A stretch of 64,000 bases of DNA from Mogibacterium sp. (GCA_017512365.1 JAFWGQ010000004.1:62001-126000); one strand, 5' to 3'. Numbered from the stretch's first letter, positions 7,404-16,928 are shown. Numbers and translations are program-made. Notes: generated by a model not told the origin, from the letters alone.

Positions 7404-8693
7404 GGTCAGCTCTGCTTCGTATTCCCTGCCGAATATATCGACCGCTACAGCGGTGAATTCCGGCCCCGCGATGAAGCTCATCTCCTCAGGCTCATCGCAG
7501 AACGCCATGCTGCTGCCTATGAGCTCGGACATGTCGCCGGAATATATCATTATGTGGTCCGCGAACTGCAGCCTGTCAGCCGTCAGAGCGTTGTCGACAT
7601 GCGTTCTGTCCTTCATCTGGATCGAGCCTGTATCGATATCGGGCACGAAGTCCGTGAGGCGGCACCTGTAAATGAACCTGCCGTCCTCCAGCTCGTCCCT
7701 GCCTGTTATCTGTATGTCAGCTCTGCCTGAAAGGGGCCTGGCCTCGTCCTGCCTGGTGAAGCGGAACTCAGCTCCGGCCTTCGCGAGCCTGCGCCTTGTC
7801 ATGGCGGCAGCGAGCTCTTCGCTGTCGCAGCCTGCCCAGGCCCTGCCTGTCAGGTGCGCAGCCTCCATGAGGCTGCCGCTGCCGCAGAAAAAATCACCCA
7901 CAAGGCCTCCCTCCGCGGTCGACGCCTCGATTATGCGCTTCATCAGCTCGAGCGGCTTCTGGGTCGCGTAGCCTGTCCTCTCTGCCGATGTGCGCCCCAC
8001 CATGTCGATGTTCCAGACATCCTTCATGTTGACCATGGTGTACCAGCCGTTCTCGTCCCTGTATTCCGATACGCCCCTGAACCTGTACGGCTTTCTGTCC
8101 CTGTTGTAGGATTTCTCCTTGGGCACATCAATATAGTAATCGCCCGTTTTTGAGTATACGAGTATCGTGTCGTGCTTTCTGGCGAAGTGCCTCCTGCCCG
8201 AGCCCCCGGATTTATAGCACCAGATTATCTCGTTGACGAAGTTCTTCTCTCCCATCAGCTCGTCGAGCACCATCTTGATGTAATGCGACGAGTGCCAGTC
8301 GAGATGGACCCACATGAGCCCGTCGTCCGCCAGAAGGTCTCTCATCAGAAGGAGCCTTACCGTCATGTTCGCGATATAGTACGCGAGGTCGCGGTCGAAT
8401 TTGTCATCGTAAGCGAGATGGTGGACCTTATGGCTCGACCCGGCGCTGTCCTTTACGTTCAGCGACGCATTGAAGCTCGAGCGGGTGAAAAACGGAGGGT
8501 CGATGTAGATCATGCCGAACTTTCCGGCACAGCCTCGGGCGAGGAGTTCCTTCATGTAGTCCAGGTTGTCTCCGAGCCTTATCTCGTTCGTCCATTCTTC
8601 CTTTCCGCTGTCCGTGACAAAAGAGCCCGGCACTTCTTCGTACAGGGCTCTTCCATTTTTGATTCCTTCAAGTATCTGTTCGATAACAGTCAT
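7392..8693 (-). CDS. Beta-class site-specific DNA methyltransferase, apparently orphan
   Basis: A 433-residue SAM-dependent amino-methyltransferase. The catalytic motif IV DPPF (65-68) precedes the SAM-binding motif I DFFCGSGS (267-274), the beta order used by type III Mod and similar N6-adenine or N4-cytosine enzymes. GDNL (41-44), YDDKF (95-99), ATQKP (243-247) and an aromatic DVWNID segment fit that class. About 130 C-terminal residues are unassigned and may read the target sequence. No restriction subunit lies nearby. It starts 1 nt after the P-loop protein, so it is translationally coupled. Methylated base and site cannot be read from the sequence. Confidence 0.85.
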   Translation of the reverse strand: MTVIEQILEGIKNGRALYEEVPGSFVTDSGKEEWTNEIRLGDNLDYMKELLARGCAGKFGMIYIDPPFFTRSSFNASLNVKDSAGSSHKVHHLAYDDKFDRDLAYYIANMTVRLLLMRDLLADDGLMWVHLDWHSSHYIKMVLDELMGEKNFVNEIIWCYKSGGSGRRHFARKHDTILVYSKTGDYYIDVPKEKSYNRDRKPYRFRGVSEYRDENGWYTMVNMKDVWNIDMVGRTSAERTGYATQKPLELMKRIIEASTAEGGLVGDFFCGSGSLMEAAHLTGRAWAGCDSEELAAAMTRRRLAKAGAEFRFTRQDEARPLSGRADIQITGRDELEDGRFIYRCRLTDFVPDIDTGSIQMKDRTHVDNALTADRLQFADHIMIYSGDMSELIGSSMAFCDEPEEMSFIAGPEFTAVAVDIFGREYEAELTGVK

Positions 8694-8694
8694 T

Positions 8695-9117
8695 CTAATT
8701 CAGTACTTCCATATCGTCGAAATTGACACCGATCATCTCCTCGAGTTCGGCGCTCACGCTGAGCACGAAGTCGATGCCGAATTCCTTGGAAATCACCTTG
8801 ATCTTCTCGATAAAGCTCGGCAGCACCTCGAGAGCGAAGTCTCTGTGTCTCATGATACCGTCAAGGAAGATCGTCTCGATGTCATTGTCCGAGCTCATGA
8901 TGCCGAACAGGAAACCGATGTACTCATCCTCATTCGTGATGTGCGGGAAATCCTCCATGCACACTACCCTGATCTTGTAGTCAAGATCGTAAATGAGTCT
9001 GGAATTCTTATTGATGAACACGATGCTTCCTCTGGCTGTCTGGACAGTGTCGTTGGCGAGTTCGATCATTCTCTTGGTTTTGCCGCTTCCCTTATGCCCG
9101 ATCAAGAGTTTCACCAT
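8695..9117 (-). CDS. Small P-loop ATPase of unknown function, coupled to the methyltransferase
   Basis: A 140-residue protein starting with a Walker A loop at once (GHKGSGKTK, residues 7-15). A Walker B-like strand IETIFLDGI lies near residues 80-88, and a strand ending in Ser (FVLSVSAE) may be sensor 1. It lacks helicase or transporter signatures and looks like a minimal ASCE NTPase domain. GGAGG 9 nt upstream fixes the ATG. One nucleotide separates its stop from the methyltransferase start, suggesting a shared transcript and perhaps a shared task, but no function is known to me. Confidence 0.7.
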   Translation of the reverse strand: MVKLLIGHKGSGKTKRMIELANDTVQTARGSIVFINKNSRLIYDLDYKIRVVCMEDFPHITNEDEYIGFLFGIMSSDNDIETIFLDGIMRHRDFALEVLPSFIEKIKVISKEFGIDFVLSVSAELEEMIGVNFDDMEVLN

Positions 9118-9206
9118 GGCGATGTACCTCCTTAATATTCTGAATAGTAGTTACCAATCAGTATACATCAACATATTGTGTCTTTCAAGGAAGAAACATC
9201 AATATG

Positions 9207-10475
9207 TCAGTTAGTTTCTGCTGCTTTCTCAGCGTCGAGCTTCTTGACTACCTCGTCGATCCTGTGAGCTACCTTGCGGAAGTCGTCCTCAAGATATCCT
9301 CTGGTCGTCATCGGAGCTGTTCCGATACGTACGCCGGATGTCTGCATAGGCGATCTCTTCTCGTTCGGCACGCAGTTCTTGTTGAGCGTGATGCCGACCT
9401 CGTCGCACGCCGCCTGCAGATCCTTGCCTGTGAACTCGTGATCCGAAAGGTCGAGCAGGAATACGTGGTTGTCCGTTCCGCCTGTCACTACCTTGTAGCC
9501 CATCTTCGTGAACTCGTCAGCGAGAGCTGCGCAGTTCAGTCTTACCTGATGCTGATATGTCTTGAACTCAGGCTTCAGAGCTTCCTCGGCGCATACTGCC
9601 TTGCCTGCGATGATGTGGCAGAGAGGGCCGCCCTGAGCGTAAGGGAATACAGCCGAGTCCACCTTCTTGGCGAGGTCAGGTCTTGCAAAGATCATGCCGC
9701 CGCGAGGTCCTCTCAGAGTCTTGTGTGTCGTTGTCGTTACGATGTCGGCGTAGCCGAACGGCGTCGGATGCTCGCCTGCCGCGACAAGACCCGCGATGTG
9801 AGCCATGTCTACCATGAAATATGCTCCGACGCTCTTTGCGATCTCGGCGAAGGCAGGGAAATCGATGATTCTGGAGTAAGCCGACGCGCCTGTCAGGATC
9901 AGCTTAGGCTTGAGTTCTTCGGCCTTTTTCCTTACATCCTCCATATCGATGCGGCCGTTGTCGTCCACATCATAGAAGTGCATGTCATAGAGCTTGCCGC
10001 TGAAGTTCACGGCAGAGCCGTGTGTGAGGTGGCCTCCGTTGTCGAGGTTGAGACCGAGTATCGTATCGCCCGGCTCAAGGATAGCCTTGTATGCGGCGAA
10101 GTTCGCCTGTGATCCCGAATGCGGCTGTACATTTACGTGGTAGTCGGTGTTGAATACCTTTCTCCACAGATCGCAGCAGTACTCTTCGAGTTCGTCCACG
10201 ATGATCGTTCCGCCGTAGTATCTGCCCTTGTTGCCGGATGTCCTTTTGATAGGAGCCTGAGGATAGCCCTCAGCGTACTTCCATGAGAGGCAGCTTCCGC
10301 ATGCAGCCATTACGGCCTCGGAGCAGTAGTTTTCGGATGCGATGAGCTCTACATTGTTCTTCTGTCTCAGATACTCTTTGTTTACGAGGTCTGCGACTTT
10401 TTCAGAACTCTTGCGGATCTCTTCAACTATCATCTGGTTATAGTTGCTGTTGTCGTTTCCGTTTCTGTCAAACAT
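9207..10475 (-). CDS. glyA: Serine hydroxymethyltransferase
   Basis: GlyA interconverts serine and glycine with tetrahydrofolate, supplying 5,10-methylene-THF in the cytoplasm. The 422-residue protein is full length, with the PLP lysine K252 in TTTTHKTLRGPRGG, the ELIASENY motif near residue 44, and PHSGSQAN near 119. It lies downstream of folC, valS and folD on the same strand, which fits a folate/one-carbon neighbourhood. AAGGA precedes the ATG by 8 nt. Confidence 0.96.
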   Translation of the reverse strand: MFDRNGNDNSNYNQMIVEEIRKSSEKVADLVNKEYLRQKNNVELIASENYCSEAVMAACGSCLSWKYAEGYPQAPIKRTSGNKGRYYGGTIIVDELEEYCCDLWRKVFNTDYHVNVQPHSGSQANFAAYKAILEPGDTILGLNLDNGGHLTHGSAVNFSGKLYDMHFYDVDDNGRIDMEDVRKKAEELKPKLILTGASAYSRIIDFPAFAEIAKSVGAYFMVDMAHIAGLVAAGEHPTPFGYADIVTTTTHKTLRGPRGGMIFARPDLAKKVDSAVFPYAQGGPLCHIIAGKAVCAEEALKPEFKTYQHQVRLNCAALADEFTKMGYKVVTGGTDNHVFLLDLSDHEFTGKDLQAACDEVGITLNKNCVPNEKRSPMQTSGVRIGTAPMTTRGYLEDDFRKVAHRIDEVVKKLDAEKAAETN

Positions 10476-10525
10476 AGTGCCGGTCCTTTCTCCACGATAT
10501 TGATCTGGAATATATGAATAACGTA

Positions 10526-11764
10526 TTAATTATGATCACTGTTGTACAGTTCACGCATCTCGCCGGCCAGATATATCGAGCCGCATGTGAGAACGCACTC
10601 GAAGGAGGAATCCCTCGCATATTCGTATGCCTCGCGTACGCTGCCGAACGCGTCGCAGCTGCGTCCGCACTCCGCTATCAGTTCGCCTATGCGCAAAGGA
10701 TCTTCCGCTCTTTCATTATCCACGGCTGTCGCCGCGTAGGAGCAGCCTTTCAGTCCTCCCGTCATTAATTGTATCATACGGACGGAATTCTTGTCTTTCA
10801 TACAGCCAAAAATTACGAGAGTTCTTTTTATTTTATACGCGCGGGCAAATACGGTATGGGTCCTTGTCATCGCTTCTATGGCGTCGGGATTATGAGCTCC
10901 GTCTATTATGAAGAGCGGGCCCTTGTCCCCTTCTTTATTGAGTATCTCGAAGCGCCCCGGAAGGAACGCTTTTGCAAGGCCTTTTTCCACGGCCTCATCG
11001 GATACCTCTATGCCCGCCGCCCTGATCGCTTCTGCAGCTGTCGCGGCGTTGCGCAGCTGATGGGCCCCGTGCATCGCAAGAAACGGTATGTGCCTGGCCT
11101 CCATGCTTCTTTTGTCGGAATATATCCGGGAAACATCTATGAACTCCGCGCCCTTTTCTGCCGCGATCCTTCTGATGACGTTCTTTATCATCATTACATC
11201 GGTCTGCGATACCACAGGAACTCCCGGCTTGATGATGCCCGCCTTCTCCCGTGCGATCTTTGTCACGGTATCGCCGAGTTCGGATGTATGGTCGAGTCCG
11301 ATCTGGGTGATGACGGTGACAAGCGGTCTCTCCAGCGTGTTGGTCGAATCGAGCCTGCCGCCGAGCCCCGTCTCCAGGACCACATAGTCCGGGGCCTGCT
11401 CTCTGAACCACAGGTATGCCGCTGCTGTGTACACCTCGAAAAAAGTCGGTTCGACGATGTTCAGAGCTTTTTTTACTTCTTCTCCCGCGGCCATGACCTT
11501 CTCCCTGAGGGCATCCAGCACTTCCTGCTCTATCATGCGGTGGGTCCCGTCCCATATCTGCATGCGCTCGCACTCCGTCTCGAGATATGGCGAGGTGAAC
11601 AGGCCCACGCTATAGCCGGCCTCCTCGAGAACGGAGGCTGTCATCACCGCGGTCGAGCCTTTTCCGTTCGTTCCCGCGATATGTATCGCCTTAAAGTCTT
11701 TTTCCGGATTTCCGAGCTCCTTCAGAAGAGCCTCCATCCTGTCCAGTCCGTCTGAAATCGCCAT
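10526..11764 (-). CDS. folC: Dihydrofolate/folylpolyglutamate synthase
   Basis: FolC adds glutamate to dihydropteroate and/or folates using ATP. The 412-residue protein has the Mur-ligase P-loop AGTNGKGST (about 30-38), the FTSPYL motif, ETGLGGRLDSTN, LDHTSELGDT and the C-terminal DGAHNPD motif. The N-terminus is a little shorter than usual, but an in-frame TAG lies just upstream, so the ATG at 11764 is secure. It follows valS by 26 nt in the same direction. Confidence 0.94.
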   Translation of the reverse strand: MAISDGLDRMEALLKELGNPEKDFKAIHIAGTNGKGSTAVMTASVLEEAGYSVGLFTSPYLETECERMQIWDGTHRMIEQEVLDALREKVMAAGEEVKKALNIVEPTFFEVYTAAAYLWFREQAPDYVVLETGLGGRLDSTNTLERPLVTVITQIGLDHTSELGDTVTKIAREKAGIIKPGVPVVSQTDVMMIKNVIRRIAAEKGAEFIDVSRIYSDKRSMEARHIPFLAMHGAHQLRNAATAAEAIRAAGIEVSDEAVEKGLAKAFLPGRFEILNKEGDKGPLFIIDGAHNPDAIEAMTRTHTVFARAYKIKRTLVIFGCMKDKNSVRMIQLMTGGLKGCSYAATAVDNERAEDPLRIGELIAECGRSCDAFGSVREAYEYARDSSFECVLTCGSIYLAGEMRELYNSDHN

Positions 11765-11790
11765 TTTCTATGATGATCCTGCCTGTGCTG

Positions 11791-14457
11791 CTATTTCTGA
11801 AGCGCTTCGAGGCGCGCTGTGACCGTCTCGAGCATGCCGCGGTATTTCTCTCCCTTGGCCTTCTCTTCGTCGATCAGGTGCTGAGGCGCCTTCGACACGA
11901 ATCCCTGGTTGGCGAGCTTCTTCTCGACGCGCTCCACCTCGGATTCGAGTCTCTTCTTCTCCTTTTTGAGTCTTTCGATCTCCGCGTCTATGTCGACCAG
12001 ATCGCCTATTTTTACAGCGATCTCCGCACCGTCTATCACGGCAGTCATGACATCCTCAGGCATCTCATAATCGCCGCTCCTGATATCTATGTTCACGACG
12101 TTGGCGAGCTTGCGTATACGCTCCTCTACGGTCGCGATCTCATCAGCAAGCCTGTCTGTCTTTATTATCAGGTTGAGCTTTTTGCCCGGTGTGGCGTCGG
12201 CCTCTGCCCTGATGTTGCGGACAGCCTTGGTGACGGCCATCGTGGCGTTTATCCTCCTGACGGACTTCGCGTAGTCCATGTCAGGGTCGTACTCAGGCCA
12301 TTCGGCGCGGATCAGCATCGCGTCTCTTCCGGTCTTTCCCTCTTCATGAGGAAGGTATCCCCAGATCTCCTCCGTGATGAACGGCATGAACGGATGCAGG
12401 AACCTGAGAAGATCCTTGAGCACCTTCGTGAGCACCCATCTGGCGATCTTCTTGTCCTCTTCATCATCGCCGTAAAGCCTGCTCTTGGTCATCTCGATGT
12501 ACCAGTCGCAGAAAACGTCCCAGATGAGCTCGTACACCTTCTGACCGGCAAGGCCGAGTTCGAATTTGTCGAGCATCTCGGTGATGTACCTGGCTCCCTC
12601 GTTCACCATCTGGAGTATCCATCTGTCCTCGTGTCTGAGCTTTGACTCGTCGTACTCCATAGGCAGCCAGCCGCCGTCCTCATCCTGAAGGTTCATGATG
12701 ACGAACCTCGAAGCGTTCCAGAGCTTGTTGGCGAAGTTCCTGGCAGCCTCTATCCTCTTAGGGATGTATCTGGTGTCGTTGCCCGGCGATATGCCCGTGC
12801 AGAGCATGAAGCGGAGAGCGTCTGCTCCGTACTGGTCGATGGATTCGAGCGGATCGACTCCGTTCCCGAGCGACTTGCTCATCTTGCGTCCCTGCTCGTC
12901 TCTCACGAGGCCGTGAACGAACACGTAGTCGTACGGCGCGTCGCCCATGCACTCGTAGCCCGAGAACACCATCCTGACGACCCAGAAGAATATGATGTCG
13001 TAGCCCGTGACAAGCACGCTGTTCGGATAGAAGTAATCGAGGTCAGGCGTCTTGTCCGGCCAGCCGAGCGTCGAAAACGGCCACAGAGCCGAGCTGAACC
13101 AGGTATCCAGCACGTCCTCATCCTGCGTGAAGTGCCTGCATCCGCACTTCGGGCAGACCTCAGGCATGTGATCCGCTACGACGATCTCGCCGCACTCATC
13201 GCAGTAATAGGCCGGGATCCTGTGCCCCCACCAGAGCTGGCGGCTGATGCACCAGTCTCTTATCTCGTACAGCCATCTCAGATATACCTTGCCGAACCTC
13301 TCAGGCACGAACTTCATGCGTCCCGTCTCGACAGCGGCGATGGCAGGCTTTGCCAGCTCGTCCATCTTTACGAACCACTGATCAGACATCATAGGCTCGA
13401 CGGCGCTGTGGCATCTGTAGCACTTCCCGACAGGGATCTCCATGTCCTCTGTCTTCACGAGGAAGCCGCCCTCTTCGAGGTCCCTGACCCATGCCTTTCT
13501 GCACTCGTATCTGTCCATGCCCTCGTACTTGCCGGCCCACTCGTTCATGGTAGCGTCGTCGTTCATGCACGAGATGATCTCAAGGCCGTGCCTCTGCCCG
13601 ACCTCGAAGTCGTTAGGGTCGTGTGCAGGTGTGATCTTGACGGCGCCTGTTCCCTTTTCAGGATCAGGATATTCGTCCGCGATGACAGGGATCTCCCTGC
13701 CTACTACAGGCAGGATGACCTTCTTGCCCACGAGGTCCTTATATCTTTCATCGCTCGGATGGACCGCGATCGCGATATCTCCGAACATGGTCTCAGGTCT
13801 AGAAGTCGCGACGGTGATGCCCTCTCCTCCGTCGACAGCCGGATATCTGAAATACCAGTACTTGCCGTGCTCGTCCTCGTGCTCGACCTCAGCGTCCGAA
13901 AGCGATGTCTTGCAGTCCGGGCACCAGTTGATCAGGCGGTTGCCCTTGTATATCCAGCCTTTTTCGTATAAGTCGATGAAGAATCTTACGACAGCCCTGT
14001 TGCACTGTTCGTCCATGGTAAAGCGCTCGCGCTTCCAGTCGCAGGAGTCACCGAGCTTGCGGCACTGCTTCGTGATGCGCCCGCCGTATTCCTCCTTCCA
14101 CGCCCATGCGTGTTCCAGGAATTCCTCTCTGGTAAAGTCTCTCTTGTCGCGTCCCGTCTTTTCGCGGAGCTCGTTCGCCACCTTTACCTCGGTCGCGATA
14201 CTCGCATGGTCGGAGCCCGGAAGCCACAGCGCGCTGTATCCCTGCATCCTCTTCCATCTCGTAAGCACGTCCTGCAGTGTCTGGTCGAGGGCGTGTCCCA
14301 TGTGCAGCTGCCCCGTGATGTTCGGAGGAGGCATCACGATGGTGAAAGGTTTCCTGTCCGGATCGATTTCCGCGTCAAAAGCTCCCTCGGACTCCCACAT
14401 CCCGTAGATGCGGTCCTCAAAGTCCTTCGGATTGTAAGTCTTGGCCAGATTCTTCAT
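11791..14457 (-). CDS. valS: Valyl-tRNA synthetase
   Basis: Class I synthetase charging tRNA-Val (one such tRNA is at 679-754). The 888-residue protein has PPPNITGQLHMGHALD (HIGH variant HMGH, residues 52-55), KMSKSLGN for ATP binding, an editing domain with the typical TSRPETMFGD, and a C-terminal coiled-coil (about 820-888). AAAGGAG precedes the ATG. The 39-nt gap to the upstream alarmone synthetase gene leaves no room for a T-box leader, which often controls aminoacyl-tRNA synthetase genes in Firmicutes. Confidence 0.97.
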   Translation of the reverse strand: MKNLAKTYNPKDFEDRIYGMWESEGAFDAEIDPDRKPFTIVMPPPNITGQLHMGHALDQTLQDVLTRWKRMQGYSALWLPGSDHASIATEVKVANELREKTGRDKRDFTREEFLEHAWAWKEEYGGRITKQCRKLGDSCDWKRERFTMDEQCNRAVVRFFIDLYEKGWIYKGNRLINWCPDCKTSLSDAEVEHEDEHGKYWYFRYPAVDGGEGITVATSRPETMFGDIAIAVHPSDERYKDLVGKKVILPVVGREIPVIADEYPDPEKGTGAVKITPAHDPNDFEVGQRHGLEIISCMNDDATMNEWAGKYEGMDRYECRKAWVRDLEEGGFLVKTEDMEIPVGKCYRCHSAVEPMMSDQWFVKMDELAKPAIAAVETGRMKFVPERFGKVYLRWLYEIRDWCISRQLWWGHRIPAYYCDECGEIVVADHMPEVCPKCGCRHFTQDEDVLDTWFSSALWPFSTLGWPDKTPDLDYFYPNSVLVTGYDIIFFWVVRMVFSGYECMGDAPYDYVFVHGLVRDEQGRKMSKSLGNGVDPLESIDQYGADALRFMLCTGISPGNDTRYIPKRIEAARNFANKLWNASRFVIMNLQDEDGGWLPMEYDESKLRHEDRWILQMVNEGARYITEMLDKFELGLAGQKVYELIWDVFCDWYIEMTKSRLYGDDEEDKKIARWVLTKVLKDLLRFLHPFMPFITEEIWGYLPHEEGKTGRDAMLIRAEWPEYDPDMDYAKSVRRINATMAVTKAVRNIRAEADATPGKKLNLIIKTDRLADEIATVEERIRKLANVVNIDIRSGDYEMPEDVMTAVIDGAEIAVKIGDLVDIDAEIERLKKEKKRLESEVERVEKKLANQGFVSKAPQHLIDEEKAKGEKYRGMLETVTARLEALQK

Positions 14458-14496
14458 GTTTACTCCTTTATCTTCATCCGCGCCTGCGCGCGTCTT

Positions 14497-15198
14497 TTAT
14501 ATCTCGCTGTATTCGTTGCCGTCGTCGAGCACCTCGTGGCGCACCCGCGACATCTCCTCGTCTATGCGGTGCAGATCCTCGGCGCAGGCCTTCAGCGTGT
14601 CCACGATCTCCTGCGACAGCTCGCCCTTGTTTTTGTAGCGGAGCTCGTGCTCGAGGCTTGCCCACGCGTTCATCACGATGCTCTGGAACTGTATCTCGAC
14701 AGGCACCATCTTTTTTCTGTTGACGAGGTATACGGGTACGGCGACGACCACGTGCAGGCTGCGGTATCCGCTCTCCTTAGGCTTGTCGCAGTAGTCCTTT
14801 ACCCTGATCATCTCGATGTCCTCCTGCGACAGCAGCAGCTTTGACATCGTGCTTATGTCTTCCTCATAATTGCAGACCACCCTTATGCCGGCGATGTCCA
14901 GTATCTCGCGCTTTACGGTGTCAAGGTTGTTTATAGGGTCCTCGATCCCGTACCTGAACGCCTTTTCCATCAGGCTGTCAAAGCTCTTGAGCCTCGACTG
15001 CACATGGTGTATCGGCATGTATGAATGCTGCTTGTCAAAGTCGTCCGAGATGTTCCCGAGCCTCGTCTCGAGCTCCCTTATCGCCGAATTGTATGAAAGG
15101 CTTATATCGTCTATCGACTTCTGAAGTTCTTCGTCAGTGCCCTTGAATTCGGGCATCTTCTCGCGGATCCTGTCCGCGTAATAATATCTGAATGACAT
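14497..15198 (-). CDS. relQ: Small alarmone synthetase (RelQ/YjbM type)
   Basis: A 233-residue protein holding only the (p)ppGpp synthetase domain: DIAGIRVVC near residue 100, YRSLHVVV near 145, and the VEIQFQSIVMNAWASLEHE block around 168-186. The HD hydrolase, TGS and ACT regions of long RSH enzymes are missing. In the family such enzymes transfer pyrophosphate from ATP to GTP/GDP. The ATG lies directly after the folD stop, with AGGAG 9 nt upstream. Sitting between folD and valS, it links stringent signalling genetically with translation and folate genes. The relQ/relP subtype is not certain. Confidence 0.88.
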   Translation of the reverse strand: MSFRYYYADRIREKMPEFKGTDEELQKSIDDISLSYNSAIRELETRLGNISDDFDKQHSYMPIHHVQSRLKSFDSLMEKAFRYGIEDPINNLDTVKREILDIAGIRVVCNYEEDISTMSKLLLSQEDIEMIRVKDYCDKPKESGYRSLHVVVAVPVYLVNRKKMVPVEIQFQSIVMNAWASLEHELRYKNKGELSQEIVDTLKACAEDLHRIDEEMSRVRHEVLDDGNEYSEI

Positions 15199-16107
15199 CT
15201 ACATCATCTCCTGTAAGCTTATTATCCCTGTCCACCTGCCCTGCTGTTCTCTCTTTGCGGCCTTTATGATATTGCGAAGCAGTATCGAAGTCGTGACTCT
15301 TCCTATCCCGCCCGGTACAGGCGTGTAATAAAGGTCTTTGATCTCTCCGCTCGCCATGATCTCTTCTGTGTCGAGATCGCCGTGCATCTTTCCGTCCCGG
15401 CCCATGCCTGTCCCCACGTCGAGCACTATCTGCCCGTCGCGGAAGTATCTGCTGCCGAAATGCTGGGTGAGTCCCGTCGCCAGCACCACTATGTCGGCCT
15501 CGCGGCAGTACTTTACAGTATCTTCTGCAGGGGTTCCCGAATGGCATATGGTCACCGTCGCGTTTTCCCTGAGCATCATCATGGCGACAGGCTTTCCGAC
15601 CGTGATGCTGCGTCCGAGCACGGCTACTTTACGACCCTCGAGCTTTATGCGATGATGATGGAGTATCTCCATCACTGCCTCAGCCGTACAGGGTTGTATC
15701 GTGTCTTCGACTCCGACGAAGAGCTCGGCCATGGACTTGTCAGTGATAGCGTCCACGTCCTTTGCCGGGTTCAGCATCGTCCTGAGCTTCTCGCCGTCCA
15801 CACCCTCCGGGAACGGCCTCAGCAGGATGATGCCGTGCACGCTCTCGTCCTCGTTGACAGCCTGCAGCGAAACCTCCAGAAGCGCCTGACTGGTGTCAGC
15901 CGAGAAATTGATGGCCTGTGTCTCGATGCCGTATATCCTGCTCTGGCGGAGTATGGCGTTCTCATAATACTTCTGTCCGTCGTTGTCTCCGACTCTGATC
16001 ACGGCAAGCTTCGGGACTATGTCCTGCTCCGCGAACTGCCTGACAGATTCCCTGATGTATGTCTCTATTTCCTTTTTTACTCCGTCTCCGTGGATCTTAC
16101 GGATCAT
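15199..16107 (-). CDS. folD: FolD-like methylene-THF dehydrogenase/cyclohydrolase with altered active site
   Basis: FolD normally oxidises 5,10-methylene-THF with NAD(P)+ and hydrolyses methenyl-THF. The overall fold is clear: VGDND near 39, AKDVD (D119), IQPCTAEA, VLGRSITVGKP for the dinucleotide, and TPVPGGIGRVT. However, aligned to E. coli FolD, the catalytic Lys (YVxxK) is Ile52 and the partner Gln (VQLPLP) is Leu96; only Asp119 remains of the Lys-Gln-Asp set. Cyclohydrolase activity should therefore be weak or lost, or use other residues. 302 residues, about family length. AGGAAGGG lies 11 nt before the ATG. Confidence 0.85.
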   Translation of the reverse strand: MIRKIHGDGVKKEIETYIRESVRQFAEQDIVPKLAVIRVGDNDGQKYYENAILRQSRIYGIETQAINFSADTSQALLEVSLQAVNEDESVHGIILLRPFPEGVDGEKLRTMLNPAKDVDAITDKSMAELFVGVEDTIQPCTAEAVMEILHHHRIKLEGRKVAVLGRSITVGKPVAMMMLRENATVTICHSGTPAEDTVKYCREADIVVLATGLTQHFGSRYFRDGQIVLDVGTGMGRDGKMHGDLDTEEIMASGEIKDLYYTPVPGGIGRVTTSILLRNIIKAAKREQQGRWTGIISLQEMM

Positions 16108-16124
16108 CCGGTGTTTTTCCCTTC

Positions 16125-16919
16125 CTAAAAAGCTGCTTCGACCGCATTCAGCCTGTCAGCGCGGTCCTGCCTGATGTTTACGATAAGCAGCACCACCAGC
16201 GCCACGACGAATATGATCGTCGAGAGCGCAAAAAGGCTCGGCCTTATGCCGATCTTCACTTCGCTGTATATGAGCGTCGATATGGTGTTGATGCCGGCCC
16301 CTCTCGTGAAATACGTGATGATGAAATCATCGACCGACATCGTGAAGCTCAGCAGAAAGCCCGACATGATGCCCGGCTTCAGCTCAGGCAGCACGATCTT
16401 CCTGAAGGCATATTTTTCAGAAGCTCCGAGGTCGAGCGCCGCCTCGAAGAGCCTCTCGGTGTTCTTGTTCACGCGCGGTCTTACCGACAGTATAACGTAC
16501 GGTATGCAGAATGTCGCGTGGCTGAAGAGTATCGTCATGTAGCCTCGCGGCGCTCCTATCATCAGGAAGAATAGCATCAGCGCGATTCCTGTGACTATAT
16601 CCGCATTCAGCATCGGTATGTTGTTCAGGCCGAGCAGCACGTTCTGGGTCCTCGGCTTCATCGCCGCCATGCCGAGCACTGCGAGCGTGCCCACGACAGT
16701 CGCGATCAGGGCCGCGAGTATGGCTATCGAAAACGTATTTACGATCGCTCCCATCATGAGCCTGCTGTGGAAGAGCTCGTCATACCAGTGCAGGCTGAAC
16801 CCGCCCCATACCGACATCGATTTCGTTTCGTTGAACGAAAGCACGATAAGCGTCAGTATCGGCAGATACAGAAAGAGCATCACTATTACGATGTAGATAC
16901 GTCCTAAAGTTTTTTTCAT
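16125..16919 (-). CDS. potC: Spermidine/putrescine ABC transporter permease PotC
   Basis: A 264-residue inner-membrane permease (MKKTLGRIYI...) with six hydrophobic segments and the EAA loop EAALDLGASEKYAFRKIVLPELKPGI that contacts the ATPase. PotB and PotA are encoded just upstream. A longer frame reaches 17024, but its first 35 residues are Arg-rich, come from a structured intergenic element and do not resemble a PotC start; the ATG at 16919 gives the usual length. Its ribosome site is weak (CCGGAAAAAACTG). folD follows after 17 nt, where potD would be expected. Confidence 0.9.
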   Translation of the reverse strand: MKKTLGRIYIVIVMLFLYLPILTLIVLSFNETKSMSVWGGFSLHWYDELFHSRLMMGAIVNTFSIAILAALIATVVGTLAVLGMAAMKPRTQNVLLGLNNIPMLNADIVTGIALMLFFLMIGAPRGYMTILFSHATFCIPYVILSVRPRVNKNTERLFEAALDLGASEKYAFRKIVLPELKPGIMSGFLLSFTMSVDDFIITYFTRGAGINTISTLIYSEVKIGIRPSLFALSTIIFVVALVVLLIVNIRQDRADRLNAVEAAF

Positions 16920-16928
16920 CAGTTTTTT

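Noticed and set aside
9170-9216. Hairpin ACATATTG/CAATATGT beyond glyA as a terminator
   Set aside because: The loop is long and no T-run follows on the minus strand; a weak structure, not listed as a feature.
14458-14496. T-box leader for valS
   Set aside because: Only 39 nt separate valS from the upstream gene; there is no T-box sequence or specifier loop.
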